From assembly GCA_033816765.1 (NCBI GenBank), contig CM066290.1, forward strand, positions 2,666,001-2,730,000: a stretch of DNA of 64,000 bases, given 5' to 3'. The notes under the pieces were generated by a model, which was not told the DNA's origin, did not search any database, and saw only the letters and a program-made list of their open reading frames with translations. The number at the start of each line of letters is the position of its first letter. The stretch's first letter is position 1. Positions 41,341 through 51,300 of the stretch are shown in pieces. The DNA is from Nothopassalora personata (taxonomy: Eukaryota; Ascomycota; Dothideomycetes; Mycosphaerellales; Mycosphaerellaceae). A program made the translations under genes and the position numbers.

Positions 41341-44160
41341 CCAGATAACGTTAAGCATGTCCTTACTAACACGAACACGCCGAAGTCCGCCGCTAATGTT
41401 ATGTTCCGAGAGCTTAGTCCTTAGAAGTGGGTTAAGGTGTTAAAGGACTTCTATAAGGGCTTCGAGAAGGTATTCGAAGACTGCTCCGTCTAGGTTAACC
41501 TGTTTTTTAAGGAAGTTAAGAGCGGTATAGGTAAGAGCTACTAGGATAAATTCCTTAGTAATAAGAAGCTCGATGTCTTGTTTCCTATCGTTAGTAAGAT
41601 TCGTAAGACCGGTTTAGAGATTCGTAACCGAGAGAAGACTCTTCGAGCTACGCTTACCCGCTACTAGCTATAGTAGATAGACAATAAGATTCTTAATCGA
41701 CGCGTTATCTCCGAGCTTTGTAGTACTAATAGCGGGCGCCGCTAGTTCACGGCCTTTATTAATAAGTACCTAGACTATAGTAGAGCTATTAGTAGAATTT
41801 AGAGGGCATTAATCTAGCGTATAAGGATCGGCCGTAAGGGTATAGATCGTAAGCGAATTGTAGAGCCTAGTAATCTTACCCGGTACGATAGGGAGGCTAA
41901 AGCACGTAGCATTAATCCGTAATTGGCTAAGAGTAGGGAGATTATTAGAAGATACCGCCTAGCCGTCTATAAGGATAGCCTTCTATACTTCATAGAGGGT
42001 ACTATTACTAAGAAGTCCGCGTCCCCGGAGGACAGTATAGCTTAACCTAGACCATCTAGCTAATAATAGCCTTAGCTGCGTTAGCTACCGGGTAGTAAAG
42101 ATAAAGGACGTATAAAGAGTACTACGCTAACTCTACTAGCCTCTACCTAGCCTACAGTCCCATTAAGAGGCGGTCGTAAGTCGAGTCGACTTAAGTAGCT
42201 CCGTATAGGCGAGAGTATAGGTAAGGGTATAACTGCGCCTACTCGATCCTCGCCTAACCGAACGCTAGATAGCGCACCTATACGCGAGGGCAGTCCGCTA
42301 GGTACACCGGTTAGCACCCTACGATCCACTCCGGCCTTAACTAAGAATAGTAATCCGATACTTACTATGTTACCTTCGGCTCTAATTAGGGATGTATTAG
42401 TCTTTAAGGATTAGATCCTATAAGAAGACGAGGCCCTCCGGATTAAGCGCGCTAACTACACCTATAATGAGCGGTACTGTAGCATTAAATTTAGAAACTC
42501 GATTAATGTAGATAGCATTAACTAGCTACCTAAGTACCGGATGGCGGGCCTTAAGATGCTCGAATATGCTGTCTCGGACGTTCTTAAGAGGGATAGTAAG
42601 GTTAGCGCTATAATGTGCGATTAGCATGTTCGAGATTTCTACTATAAGGCCCTCTACTTCGTTACGAATCCCGGTATTACCGCTAATACCCTATATAAGC
42701 GCGCGCTTAAGGTCTAAGACTAGCTCTTTAAAGGTAAGAGTTTTTTAGCTATTAAGGTGAAGAATGGGTCGTAGTTTCGCCCTAATAAGCGTAGTTAGAA
42801 GACTGTTAACCCGCTTAGCTACCTCCGTGTTCGAGGCAAAGTCGGCACTACGAGTAGCATCGTTACGTATACTAACTATAACTAGATCCTCGACAAATTC
42901 GGCATTAATGAAGCTAACTAAGCCGATCTTAATAGTACCGGTACCTACATTAATAGTAACATACTATACTAGTATAATAACGCTAAACTAGTACCGCGGG
43001 TTAAATTAGTTAGAGAGATAATGAGTCGAGAATTCGACGTGTACCGATAGCACCTACGAGAATTGAATAAGGTTAGTAACGGCAGCGTCTACTAGAACAT
43101 ATAGTATTCTCTAAGCTAATAGATTATGCGACAAGACCCCGGGCTATAGCTCTTATAAGTGGCGCTACACCCTTAGTACTATACTCGGTTCATCTCCTTC
43201 CCTAGGCCTACGATTTTTAGCTTTAATAGGGCTTATTAGGGGGGTAACGCGAACACTATGGTACAGTATACTAGGGTCGACTTAAACCTCGAAATTGAAA
43301 ACTACTAGACTCGTAACCGGCTTAATATGCTATACTCTCTTAACTTAGAGGGTACTAGTAGGCCGGAGTTTTTACACGGTCTTTATAAGAAAGGGAATGC
43401 TAGAGAGTTTATCTAGTAGTACTAGATTAATAACTGTATAGAAGACGGCCGATTCAAGCGTTTCTTCTCGGTTAGGGTCTAAAATTATCTAAGTAAGAAT
43501 AGCATTAGCTAGTTTAGAGAGGACCTAAGCGCTAGGTAAATGCGGGTAACTACTGTAGGCGTTCTAATAAGGTAGGCCGCACATAAGAGGACACTACGTT
43601 AGATTAACCCTTACTTTATCGAGATCCGCGACGATAACTATCTTGAACTCTAGAGAAGCTAGAGCATACACTAGGTAATGGACCTCTATCGTAACTTTAA
43701 GACGCTAAGTAAGAGCGCTGTAGGGTTTAAGTATCGACGCCTAGTACCCGGCTATCCTTTTCCTACGGCCGTACACCTTAGTAGCATTAGCCCTCTATCC
43801 GATGCCCTAGCGGGTTTAAAGTCTTAGAACAATAACGAAGTCATCCTTAATACTAGGAGGTGGCTTAATGCTACGGTCCGCCCGGACTCGGAGCTCTTCT
43901 ATAAGAAGATGTATAATTAGCGCGTCCGAGCTATGAAATTGATAGATAAGTAGCTTAGCTTAGTTACTACTCTCGAGTAGATGTGCTTTATAAGCGAAGG
44001 GCGTAATAAGAGCTTCTTCCGCAACTACTATAGGAACTTTACTAGCTAGCTACTTAGGGACGCGTCTAGTAAGACTAGTATTAGCTACGACAACGAGTGG
44101 GTCTAGAATAAAGGAGTTGTGTAAGACTAAGTGGAACTAAGTAGTTAGTACGGGTCTATA
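41341..44160 (+). pseudogene. element C extra ORF after integrase (~930 codons, no recognised family)
   Basis: One frame (codons starting at 41341) can be followed to about 44160 with every interruption a TAG or TAA. The predicted protein has a basic N-terminal third, a Ser/Thr/Pro-rich spacer (about 42040-42380) and a C-terminal half rich in Arg, Tyr, Asn and Leu. I find no env, gag, polymerase or zinc-finger motif. It lies on the same strand as pol and ends about 570 bp before the 3' LTR, the position of env-like genes in some plant and insect elements. Function unknown. Confidence 0.6.
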
Positions 44161-44214
44161 GGCTCCTAGTTTCTAGTTGATTTCCGGCTATAGCTATAGT
44201 CTATGGGATTCTAG

Positions 44215-44255
44215 TTCTAATTCTAGTTCTAATTCTAGTTCTAATGCTTCGGGTA
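44215..44255. repeat. 12-bp tandem repeat (TTCTAGTTCTAA), about three units
   Basis: Read one base over from the extra ORF frame it would encode Ser-Ser-Ser-Asn repeats. Confidence 0.7.
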
Positions 44256-44733
44256 TAGGTGCTTCTAGTCCTTAGCTCTTACTTGTTTCTTATGGTTACT
44301 TATCTTCCCTTAACTTACCTTCTAGCTACGCGGTAGACTCGTCTTTAGATTTATTAGGTTACTAGTACTAACGCTCACTTGTCTTATAAGTAGCGTTTAC
44401 GTTATTTGACTATCTAGCCCGCTCGATTAATGCTAACATAGCTATCCATTCCCTCGCTAGTTTCGTAGTATACGATAACGTAGTACGACGGGCGCGAGTC
44501 GCGGTTATTAACGTTATTATCACGGTCTCTGTTAGAAGGATCCTTTCGATCTTTATAGACTATCGCTAGTAGGCCCTAGGACTACCTAACATCTTATATA
44601 TTAAGCTAAATAGTAGGGTAAGCTACTATACTACTATAAGACCACCTTAGCTTATAGCGACTAGCTAAGCTACCTATAATACCCGGGCTTACTACTTTAG
44701 AACCTAAGGACAGGTTCGTAATAGGGGAGGATA

Positions 44734-45127
44734 TATTAACGACTAATTAGTTATGTTAACCTTAGGTTTAGTTGTGTCGACCTTAGGTTTAGAGGGGGGG
44801 GTCCCTTAGGTCTAACTTGCCCCTATTTCATTTAGGTTTAATTAGACATTTAGGTAAGCTAGCGGGACCTAGTATAGCTATTAAGATATATACTACGTAG
44901 TTAAGCATTATAAGCGTAGCATTAAGGCAACAATTCAATTTATACCTCTCGAGTAGAGAGTATAGGGGTTTAGGTCCGCTAATCCTCTTGTTTTATCTAG
45001 CTACTACGCTACTCGTCACGTGACCTAATTTCACGGTCCCGGGACCGGCAAATACCTCTACTTACATAAGCGCCGCTCCATACCACCACAACTCGGATAG
45101 GCCTACATAGGGTGGTTAGTAGACATT
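44734..45127 (+). repeat. 3' LTR of element C
   Basis: 394 bp, followed by AGTAG at 45128-45132. Confidence 0.88.
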
Positions 45128-45132
45128 AGTAG

Positions 45133-45384
45133 GATCGGTAAACTTCGCAGTAGTGGAAACGCGCCCTAATATATCCTTTTTAGTCTCTCTTCTTTCTTAG
45201 TACCTAACTAACCCTATAAAGGAGGCTCTTAGGGCAGTAAGACACTTAATTTAATACCTTCTCTATACTACGGATTATTCGATTAAGTACTACGGCCTAC
45301 CTAAACCCTCGGACTTAACGCTACTAGAATTCTATAGGGCCTTAGATGCCTCATTTACCGACGATAAGGAAACTCGTAGATTAA
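45133..45384 (+). pseudogene. element A reverse transcriptase/RNase H segment between elements C and D
   Basis: It encodes 'VGSVNFAVVETRPNISF' and 'RALDASFTDDKETR', the copia RT-RNase H linker, in frame with 24394 on the left and 57608 on the right. Confidence 0.85.
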
Positions 45385-45582
45385 TGTAAGGGCCGTAAGA
45401 CTATAAGGGGATGTCGTAATGTATAGCACGCCTACGACCTACTAGTCGTAGATAAACTAAAGCTTACTTTCTTCTATAGACGCTGTACGCGTCTCCTAGT
45501 GTACGTATACGCGTTACGTACGGCATGCTAAGCCGGGCATAGCCGCATTATATATAAGGGTTAGCTATAGGCTACCCTTATA
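45385..45582 (-). repeat. 3' LTR of element D (left copy)
   Basis: 198 bp, ends CCCTTATA where the other copy has CCCTTACA. Confidence 0.92.
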
Positions 45583-45651
45583 ACTACCTCCCCTTCTAGG
45601 CCGAGCTACCCTTAGCTCGCGGCTTTAGGAGATTTCTATATAAGTGATCTA

Positions 45652-45917
45652 TGTTGAGAATATGCAGGTCATCGGGTTAAAGAGGTTGGGGTCTACCGGA
45701 CCCCAACATGTGGTTGCCCCGCAACAGGATTACGTGGCTGGGTGACATGGCTGGATCAGGGGTATAAGACTCATCCGAACAGATGAGTCTGCCTCTTATC
45801 CTTTACATCCACATCCGCGATACTTGTTCATAGAGACACGCTATCCCATTGGGTCCTTCTTCGTCCTAAGGCAAGATTCCATCTTCCAGTGGCTGCGCAA
45901 CTCGTACCTGTTTAACA
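45652..45917 (+). repeat. 5' LTR of the young copia element
   Basis: 266 bp, TGTTGAG...TTTAACA. Confidence 0.95.
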
Positions 45918-45932
45918 GGTTATGAGCCCGAG
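45918..45932 (+). other. primer-binding site of the young copia element
   Basis: GGTTATGAGCCCGAG matches the complement of the anticodon stem-loop of initiator tRNA-Met, as in Drosophila copia and Ty5. Confidence 0.82.
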
Positions 45933-46432
45933 TTTGCCTACTTGGATCTCGTCTTACTCGAAGTCGTAACGCAGTTATTCCTCTGCAGGATAAAAGGAAG
46001 GGCAGACTGGAGGCCGCCTCCGCATTGCACAGGAAGCTACAGCTCGCTGTAGGTGCATATCAGTCGTGAAAGCGCCTAGTGAGACACTATCAGTCTTTGA
46101 CCGACTCAGAGGGTCGGAAGAGAAGCCTGTGTCAATACCCCAGACAGGTGGGCGAGCCTACTGGGAAGAGTCGCTCTCAGGACACCGCGTCGTCCTCACC
46201 GACTAACTGTTCCGTCTGAGAGAGTCGCAGTGTCTCAGAACACCCTCCCCTGAGAGAGTTACAGACAGCGTCTCAGAACACGATCCTACGACCGATTATC
46301 CCCTCTCCGGCCGACAGCCATCCTGTCCGCCATCAACCACGCGTTCGACTTATCCCCTCGATACCGCGAACGACCGAATACCTATCGACTCCGTGGGCAG
46401 CCATCCTGACCCACACACACATACACAAAAGC
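45933..46432 (+). other. 5' leader of the young copia element
   Basis: A 500-bp leader without a long ORF. It contains an imperfect direct repeat around CTGAGAGAGT...TCTCAGAACAC (near 46217-46280). Confidence 0.6.
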
Positions 46433-48016
46433 ATGGAGTCCGAAACTGGACACAGCAGCCTTGGGAGAAGGAGGGCAGCCCCCATCCTCGCCAAGGACAA
46501 CTGGAGAACATGGTTCTCCTTGATGCAAGACCATCTTGAGGCCCAAGATGTGTACTGGGTAGTGGACGGAAGCAACCCACTGTCTAGCACCCCAAGCTCC
46601 TCAACACCATCTGAATCATCTACCTCCCAATCTGGACTTCAAGAATCAAGATACAGTCCAGCCGGCAGAAAGGCTAATGCAAAGGCAAGATATGAGATCT
46701 TTATCTGCCTTTCGCAAGATGACCAAGACGAGGTGTTGGAGATAAGAGAAGCTGGGGAGATCTGGCTCAAGATGAGAGCGAAGTACAGCAGGGTTCATGC
46801 TGCACATGCAATGGCAGTTGTTCAAGAGTTGATCAACTTCAGAATGACAGAGAACATGACTATCAGGCAGGCCTGGGTCCATCTTGGCAACCTTGCACGA
46901 AGGATTGCCGAAGTCGACCCAGCAGAGGCTCACTACCAAGAGCCTACAAGGAAGCTGAAGCATCTGCTTCAGGCTCTGCCTGAGGTGTATCTTGAGACGA
47001 AGAACACCATCCTGGCCCAGCCAGGACTGTCATACGAAGATTGTCTGCAACTGCTTGAGTCACATGAATCCAGACTGGAGGTCGCATCCAAAGAAACAGC
47101 GATGTTTGCGGGAAGAGGTTACCAGGGCAAGATCACCTGCCATCTCTGTGATGGTGATCATCTCATCAAAGAATGCCCACACCTCTCCGGCGCCAAGCAG
47201 ACTGTCAAAAAGGACAAGCACAACAGAGGAAGGACCTCTGTTGTAAAGAGACAATCATCACCGCCGAGAAGACGTTCGCAATCCCCAAACCTAAGGGATA
47301 TGCTCAAGGCGGTGAGTGATCTTACAAAGCAGATGAAGGAGGGCCAAAAGAAGCCTAAAGCCTCCTCATCCAAGCCTGCAAGGGCACACGTAACCCAAGA
47401 AGACACATCAGATTCTGAAGCACCCCTAGAAGATGATGATGTCGATGAGGTTGCCCATTCCACTGTGGAAGCCAAAGGCAAATACCCCTCCTCAGAGTGG
47501 TTGCTTGACTCTTGTGCCTCGTCCCACATGACTGACCAAGATTCACTTTTCAGGACACTGAAGCCTCTCGGGAAGAGAAAGTGGATCAAGGTTGGAGGTG
47601 GCTTTCTCCATGCCACGCATGTGGGAAGCGCAGTGATGGGTGGTCCCTCTGGGAAACAGATTGTCTTGGAAAACGTTTTGCTTGTTCCTGGCCTTGGAGT
47701 TAGTCTTGTTTCGTGGAACCAGTTCAGCCATCAGTTTGCTGTCCAACCACCCAGTTTCACCCTCAAGTCCCTCTCTGGAAAACCAGTTGTCCAGACAAAG
47801 ATGAAGGGAGGAGTTCCATTCATTCAGACTATCTCTGAACAGCTTGAGCCCATATCACATGCCTTGCTGGCTCAAGACGATGAAATGGAACATGCTATGG
47901 CATCTACTGGATCTGAAGATCAGTGGGAGCTATGGCATAGAAGATGTGCACACCTTGGCAAGGGGTTGCTGAGAAATCTACACCGAGTTACTGACAAGAA
48001 TGGAAGATGCAGGTAG
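46433..48016 (+). CDS. young copia gag-protease ORF, ending just inside integrase
   Basis: The product is 527 aa. The gag part carries the copia core helices ('EIWLKMRAKYSRV', 'MTIRQAWVHLGNLARRI'). A zinc knuckle follows at 47138-47176, C-x2-C-x3-H-x4-C, one residue shorter than the usual C-x2-C-x4-H-x4-C. The protease site at 47507-47515 reads D-S-C where D-S-G or D-T-G is expected, so activity is doubtful. The integrase zinc domain begins ('LWHRRCAHLGKG') and is then lost: the frame hits TAG at 48014-48016 after the deletion junction. A functional copy would continue into integrase without a stop. Confidence 0.88.
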   Translation: MESETGHSSLGRRRAAPILAKDNWRTWFSLMQDHLEAQDVYWVVDGSNPLSSTPSSSTPSESSTSQSGLQESRYSPAGRKANAKARYEIFICLSQDDQDEVLEIREAGEIWLKMRAKYSRVHAAHAMAVVQELINFRMTENMTIRQAWVHLGNLARRIAEVDPAEAHYQEPTRKLKHLLQALPEVYLETKNTILAQPGLSYEDCLQLLESHESRLEVASKETAMFAGRGYQGKITCHLCDGDHLIKECPHLSGAKQTVKKDKHNRGRTSVVKRQSSPPRRRSQSPNLRDMLKAVSDLTKQMKEGQKKPKASSSKPARAHVTQEDTSDSEAPLEDDDVDEVAHSTVEAKGKYPSSEWLLDSCASSHMTDQDSLFRTLKPLGKRKWIKVGGGFLHATHVGSAVMGGPSGKQIVLENVLLVPGLGVSLVSWNQFSHQFAVQPPSFTLKSLSGKPVVQTKMKGGVPFIQTISEQLEPISHALLAQDDEMEHAMASTGSEDQWELWHRRCAHLGKGLLRNLHRVTDKNGRCR

Positions 48017-49017
48017 AAAACGTCGCAAGATGCTTCCTATCTGCAATCAGAAGTGACGGTGCAAGGGAGATTCTCGCCTTGCTGAAGCAGTGGGAGAAGG
48101 AGTTTGGCATCCAGATGGACACGACCGATGCCTACAACTCACTTCAGAATGGTCCTGTGGAGAGATCAATTCAAGCCTCTGAGAACACAGTGAGAGCAAT
48201 GCTGGAAGACTCAAACATGCCAGTCGAATTCTGGCCAGAAGCCCTCCTTGCTCAAACTGTGGTGAGAAACAGGCTCCCAAATGGACCCATTGTAGATGGT
48301 ATCGCTCTTTCGCCGGAAGAAGCCTTCACTGGCCAGGTACCATCTGTTGACCATTTGAGAGTCTGGGGATGCAAAGCAGTGGTCTATGTAGACCCGAGGT
48401 CCCATCCTCAAGGCTTGAGAAGAGACAAGCTGATGAATAGGGGCAAAGAAGCTGTGTTCGTGGGCTACAATGAGAACACCACGAAGCAATGGCTGTTCTG
48501 GGAGCCTGACATGCGAGCTATCAAGGCCCACAGCCAGGTCGACTGGTTCGAGAATGAGAAGGGGGGTGATATGGATCTTGGCATCACCTTCACCAACCAG
48601 TCGAACAAAGCGCCGCAGCGTGTTCCTGTTGGACGACCTGGTCGACCCGGTCGCCCAATTGGGATGTCACCCGCGGGTGACATCTCACCGGGACAAAGTT
48701 CGACCGGGGCCGGCGCCGCAGGAATCCCCAATTCATCAAAACCACCACCACAGCCAGCAAAGCCGCTGTTTGTACAACTTCCCCCACCTCCAAAAGACAT
48801 GGGAGAATACCAGAAGATTGGAGACGAGGGGACTCCAGGAGAAAACGAGGAAGATCCCATTCAGGAGGACCAGCCTCAACAGCCATCCCAACTTGCAGGC
48901 AACAAGAGGTCAAGGGGGGATGGAGATGATGGCTCTGCTGAGCATGAAGCCAAGCATCACAGGGCATTGATTGCCCAGATGTTTCATCTTGATCCAACCA
49001 ACCATGAGCTGGGTTGA
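48007..49017 (+). pseudogene. young copia integrase remnant and linker
   Basis: This frame starts after the deletion and encodes the second half of the integrase core: 'AIRSDGAREI' (second Asp) and 'YNSLQNGPVERSIQ' (Glu). The second zinc-binding pair and the first catalytic Asp, roughly 110 residues by comparison with other copia integrases, are absent. The C-terminal domain and a Pro/Gly-rich linker follow. The frame ends at TGA 49015 while RT resumes one frame over, so an extra base lies near 49010-49015. It cannot encode a working integrase. Confidence 0.85.
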
Positions 49018-50689
49018 GGAAATCCTGAATGACGTGGAAGAGTATGCATTTGCTGCTGTTGGGCAGGCCATAGCCTACCAGCAGGAAGTGCCAATCCCAA
49101 AGTCCTATAAGGAGGCAGTGGGAGACCCCAATTGGGGACATATGTGGAAAGAGGCAATCCAGAAAGAACTTATTGCCTTGGAAAGCAACAACACCTTGGA
49201 ACCAGTTGTACCGCCAAAGGGTGCCAACCTGGTTACATCCAAGTGGGTCTTTGATGTGAAAAGGATGATCAGTGGAGCCATAGAGAAGTTCAAGGCAAGA
49301 CTGGTTGCAAGAGGATTTTCACAGAAATATGGTGTTGACTTCGAAGAGACCTTTGCGCCTACTGTCAGGCATGATACCCTCAGGGTGTTCATGGCTGTAG
49401 TGTGCGAGAAGGATCTCGAGATGCACCAGGTGGATGTGAACAATGCTTTCACCGAGAGCAGTCTTCTTGGAGACATCTACATGATCCCACCCCTAGGTGT
49501 TGAGGTTCCCCCGAACATGGTCTTCAAGGTCTTACGCAGCCTTTACGGACTCAAACAAGCAGCCAGAGACTGGAACAAACTCTGTGTTGCCAAGCTGGAA
49601 CAGATTGGATTCACCCAGTCCCAGGTGGATCCATGCCTACTCATTCACAAAGGGAGAGACATCATGATTCTCACCCATGTGGATGACATCCCTATTGCAG
49701 CTCCGAAGCTGTCAGATATTCAGTGGTTCAAGGCTGAATTTGGACGCGTGTTCAAGATCAAAGATCTTGGGGAACCTGAGAAGATCCTCGGAATGAGGAT
49801 CACGAGAGATAGGTCCCAAGGAACTCTCAAGCTCGATCAGGGACACTATGTTCAAACCAACCTTGCCAAGATGAATATGGCTAGAGAGAAGGCTACACCA
49901 ACCCACTCACCCATGGATAGCTACGAAGACTTGAAACCTACGGCTACAATGGATGAGAGGTGCAACAAGCAGGATTACCAGAGCTACAATGGTACCTGGA
50001 TGTGGCCAATGACAATGACAAGACCGGACCTTGCTTTCCCCCTTGGAAGAATCAGCTCATATGTGGCCGACCCGTCAAAGCAACACATGAGAGCTTTGAA
50101 GAAACTCTCCCGCTATCTCAGATCATACCCTGATCTTGGATTGATGTTCAAGCGCGGTGGAGGTGTTCTCCAGGGGTACTCAGACTCTGACTATGCTATG
50201 GACAAAGCAGACAGAGTCTCAATCCTTGGGCATGTGTGGCTCCTCTGCGGATCCCCTGTGTCCTGGATGAGTAAGAAGCAGAAGTCTGTTGCAACATCAA
50301 CAATGGAGGCTGAGTTCATGGCCATGAACGCAGCCGCAAAGCAGTCGCAGTTCCTTGCTGCAGTCCTCCGAGAAATGAGGTGTCCAGAGCTTGTTGGAGA
50401 ATGTTCTTTCCAGCCAAGCGTCAAGGCATGCAAGAGTACTGTTGACGAGCTGAGACCAGTGAAGCTCATGGGCGACAACCAAGCAGCTTTGACCCTTGTC
50501 AAAGATGCCCATGTGCACGAGAGGTCAAAGCACATTGATGTTGCATACAACTACGTCAGACATCTCTGGTGGCAGAAGAAGATTGCAGTGGAGTACTGCC
50601 ATACAAAGAACATGGTTGCTGATGGGTTAACCAAACCCCTTAGTGGCCAGCAGTTTCAAAACTTTGTGAGGCAGCTCCAGCTTGCATAA
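48971..50689 (+). CDS. young copia reverse transcriptase-RNase H ORF
   Basis: The product is 572 aa, with the RVT_2 domain from about residue 40. Landmarks are 'KARLVARGFSQKYGVDFEET', 'MHQVDVNNAFTES', 'SLYGLKQAARDWN' and the catalytic box 'THVDDIPIA' at about 49673-49699. There the Tyr of YVDD is His (CAT at 49676-49678), while both aspartates remain. RNase H shows 'GYSDSDYAMD', 'SVATSTMEAEF', 'LMGDNQAAL' and 'SKHIDVAYNYVR'. The true N-terminus is fused to the upstream ORF. The ATG at 48971 is only the first one in this frame. Confidence 0.9.
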   Translation: MPRCFILIQPTMSWVEEILNDVEEYAFAAVGQAIAYQQEVPIPKSYKEAVGDPNWGHMWKEAIQKELIALESNNTLEPVVPPKGANLVTSKWVFDVKRMISGAIEKFKARLVARGFSQKYGVDFEETFAPTVRHDTLRVFMAVVCEKDLEMHQVDVNNAFTESSLLGDIYMIPPLGVEVPPNMVFKVLRSLYGLKQAARDWNKLCVAKLEQIGFTQSQVDPCLLIHKGRDIMILTHVDDIPIAAPKLSDIQWFKAEFGRVFKIKDLGEPEKILGMRITRDRSQGTLKLDQGHYVQTNLAKMNMAREKATPTHSPMDSYEDLKPTATMDERCNKQDYQSYNGTWMWPMTMTRPDLAFPLGRISSYVADPSKQHMRALKKLSRYLRSYPDLGLMFKRGGGVLQGYSDSDYAMDKADRVSILGHVWLLCGSPVSWMSKKQKSVATSTMEAEFMAMNAAAKQSQFLAAVLREMRCPELVGECSFQPSVKACKSTVDELRPVKLMGDNQAALTLVKDAHVHERSKHIDVAYNYVRHLWWQKKIAVEYCHTKNMVADGLTKPLSGQQFQNFVRQLQLA

Positions 50690-50723
50690 GGGATTGTTGG
50701 AGACCTTCTGACCTGAGTGGGAG

Positions 50724-50989
50724 TGTTGAGAATATGCAGGTCATCGGGTTAAAGAGGTTGGGGTCTACCGGACCCCAACATGTGGTTGCCCCGCAACAGG
50801 ATTACGTGGCTGGGTGACATGGCTGGATCAGGGGTATAAGACTCATCCGAACAGATGAGTCTGCCTCTTATCCTTTACATCCACATCCGCGATACTTGTT
50901 CATAGAGACACGCTATCCCATTGGGTCCTTCTTCGTCCTAAGGCAAGATTCCATCTTCCAGTGGCTGCGCAACTCGTACCTGTGTAACA
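50724..50989 (+). repeat. 3' LTR of the young copia element
   Basis: 266 bp, one mismatch to the 5' LTR. Confidence 0.95.
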
Positions 50990-51300
50990 ATCTATCTACT
51001 TCTCGTAGATTCCGTTACTATGCGACCCGCCTACGGGTCTCGTACGTATCGTTATCGTAGTATAGGTAGGTGTGAAGTTATAGTTACCGGGTTAACTAAC
51101 TCGAGGGTTTAAGAAGCGTACCCTCTCCCTCCTTTTCCTTCTTTTTCCCTTATACTACGTTCTCGTAGCGTACTACACCCGTACTACTAGCGATCTACTA
51201 GCTCCTCGCTAGCGACTACCTAGCGACCCGCTAGTACTACTATAGCTTTAGAGGAAGCTATCTAAGACTAGCTCCGCTAGGAGGCCCTTATAGGGGGCCT

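Larger units (their letters stand above)
24395..45127 (+). mobile_element. element C: Ty3/gypsy retrotransposon (~11.9 kb unnested) with an extra 3' ORF, RIP-damaged
   Basis: LTR copies lie at 24395-24790 (396 bp) and 44734-45127 (394 bp), differing in a G-run (10 versus 8) and by transitions. AGTAG flanks at 24390-24394 and 45128-45132. Deleting the element and one AGTAG rejoins element A in frame (Y-R-S-Q-V-G). A purine tract (AGGGGAGG) precedes the 3' LTR. Order: gag with zinc knuckle, protease, RT of the 'FLDD' type, RNase H, integrase, then about 2.8 kb of unrecognised sense coding sequence. The present ends read TATT...CATT rather than TG...CA. RIP explains the first. Chromovirus B and a TRIM-like element are nested inside. 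Confidence 0.9.
45652..50989 (+). mobile_element. young Ty1/copia element (5338 bp), not RIP-damaged but coding-defective
   Basis: The 266-bp LTRs (45652-45917, 50724-50989) differ at one position (T at 45912, G at 50984). ATCTA flanks at 45647-45651 and 50990-50994. The primer site GGTTATGAGCCCGAG follows the 5' LTR and a purine tract (GAGTGGGAG) precedes the 3' LTR. Coding runs gag-protease, integrase remnant, RT-RNase H. Codon use and CpA content are normal, unlike everything around it. Four lesions are visible: an internal integrase deletion with frame change near 48005, a +1 shift near 49010, a protease active site reading D-S-C, and HVDD instead of YVDD in RT. Confidence 0.95.
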
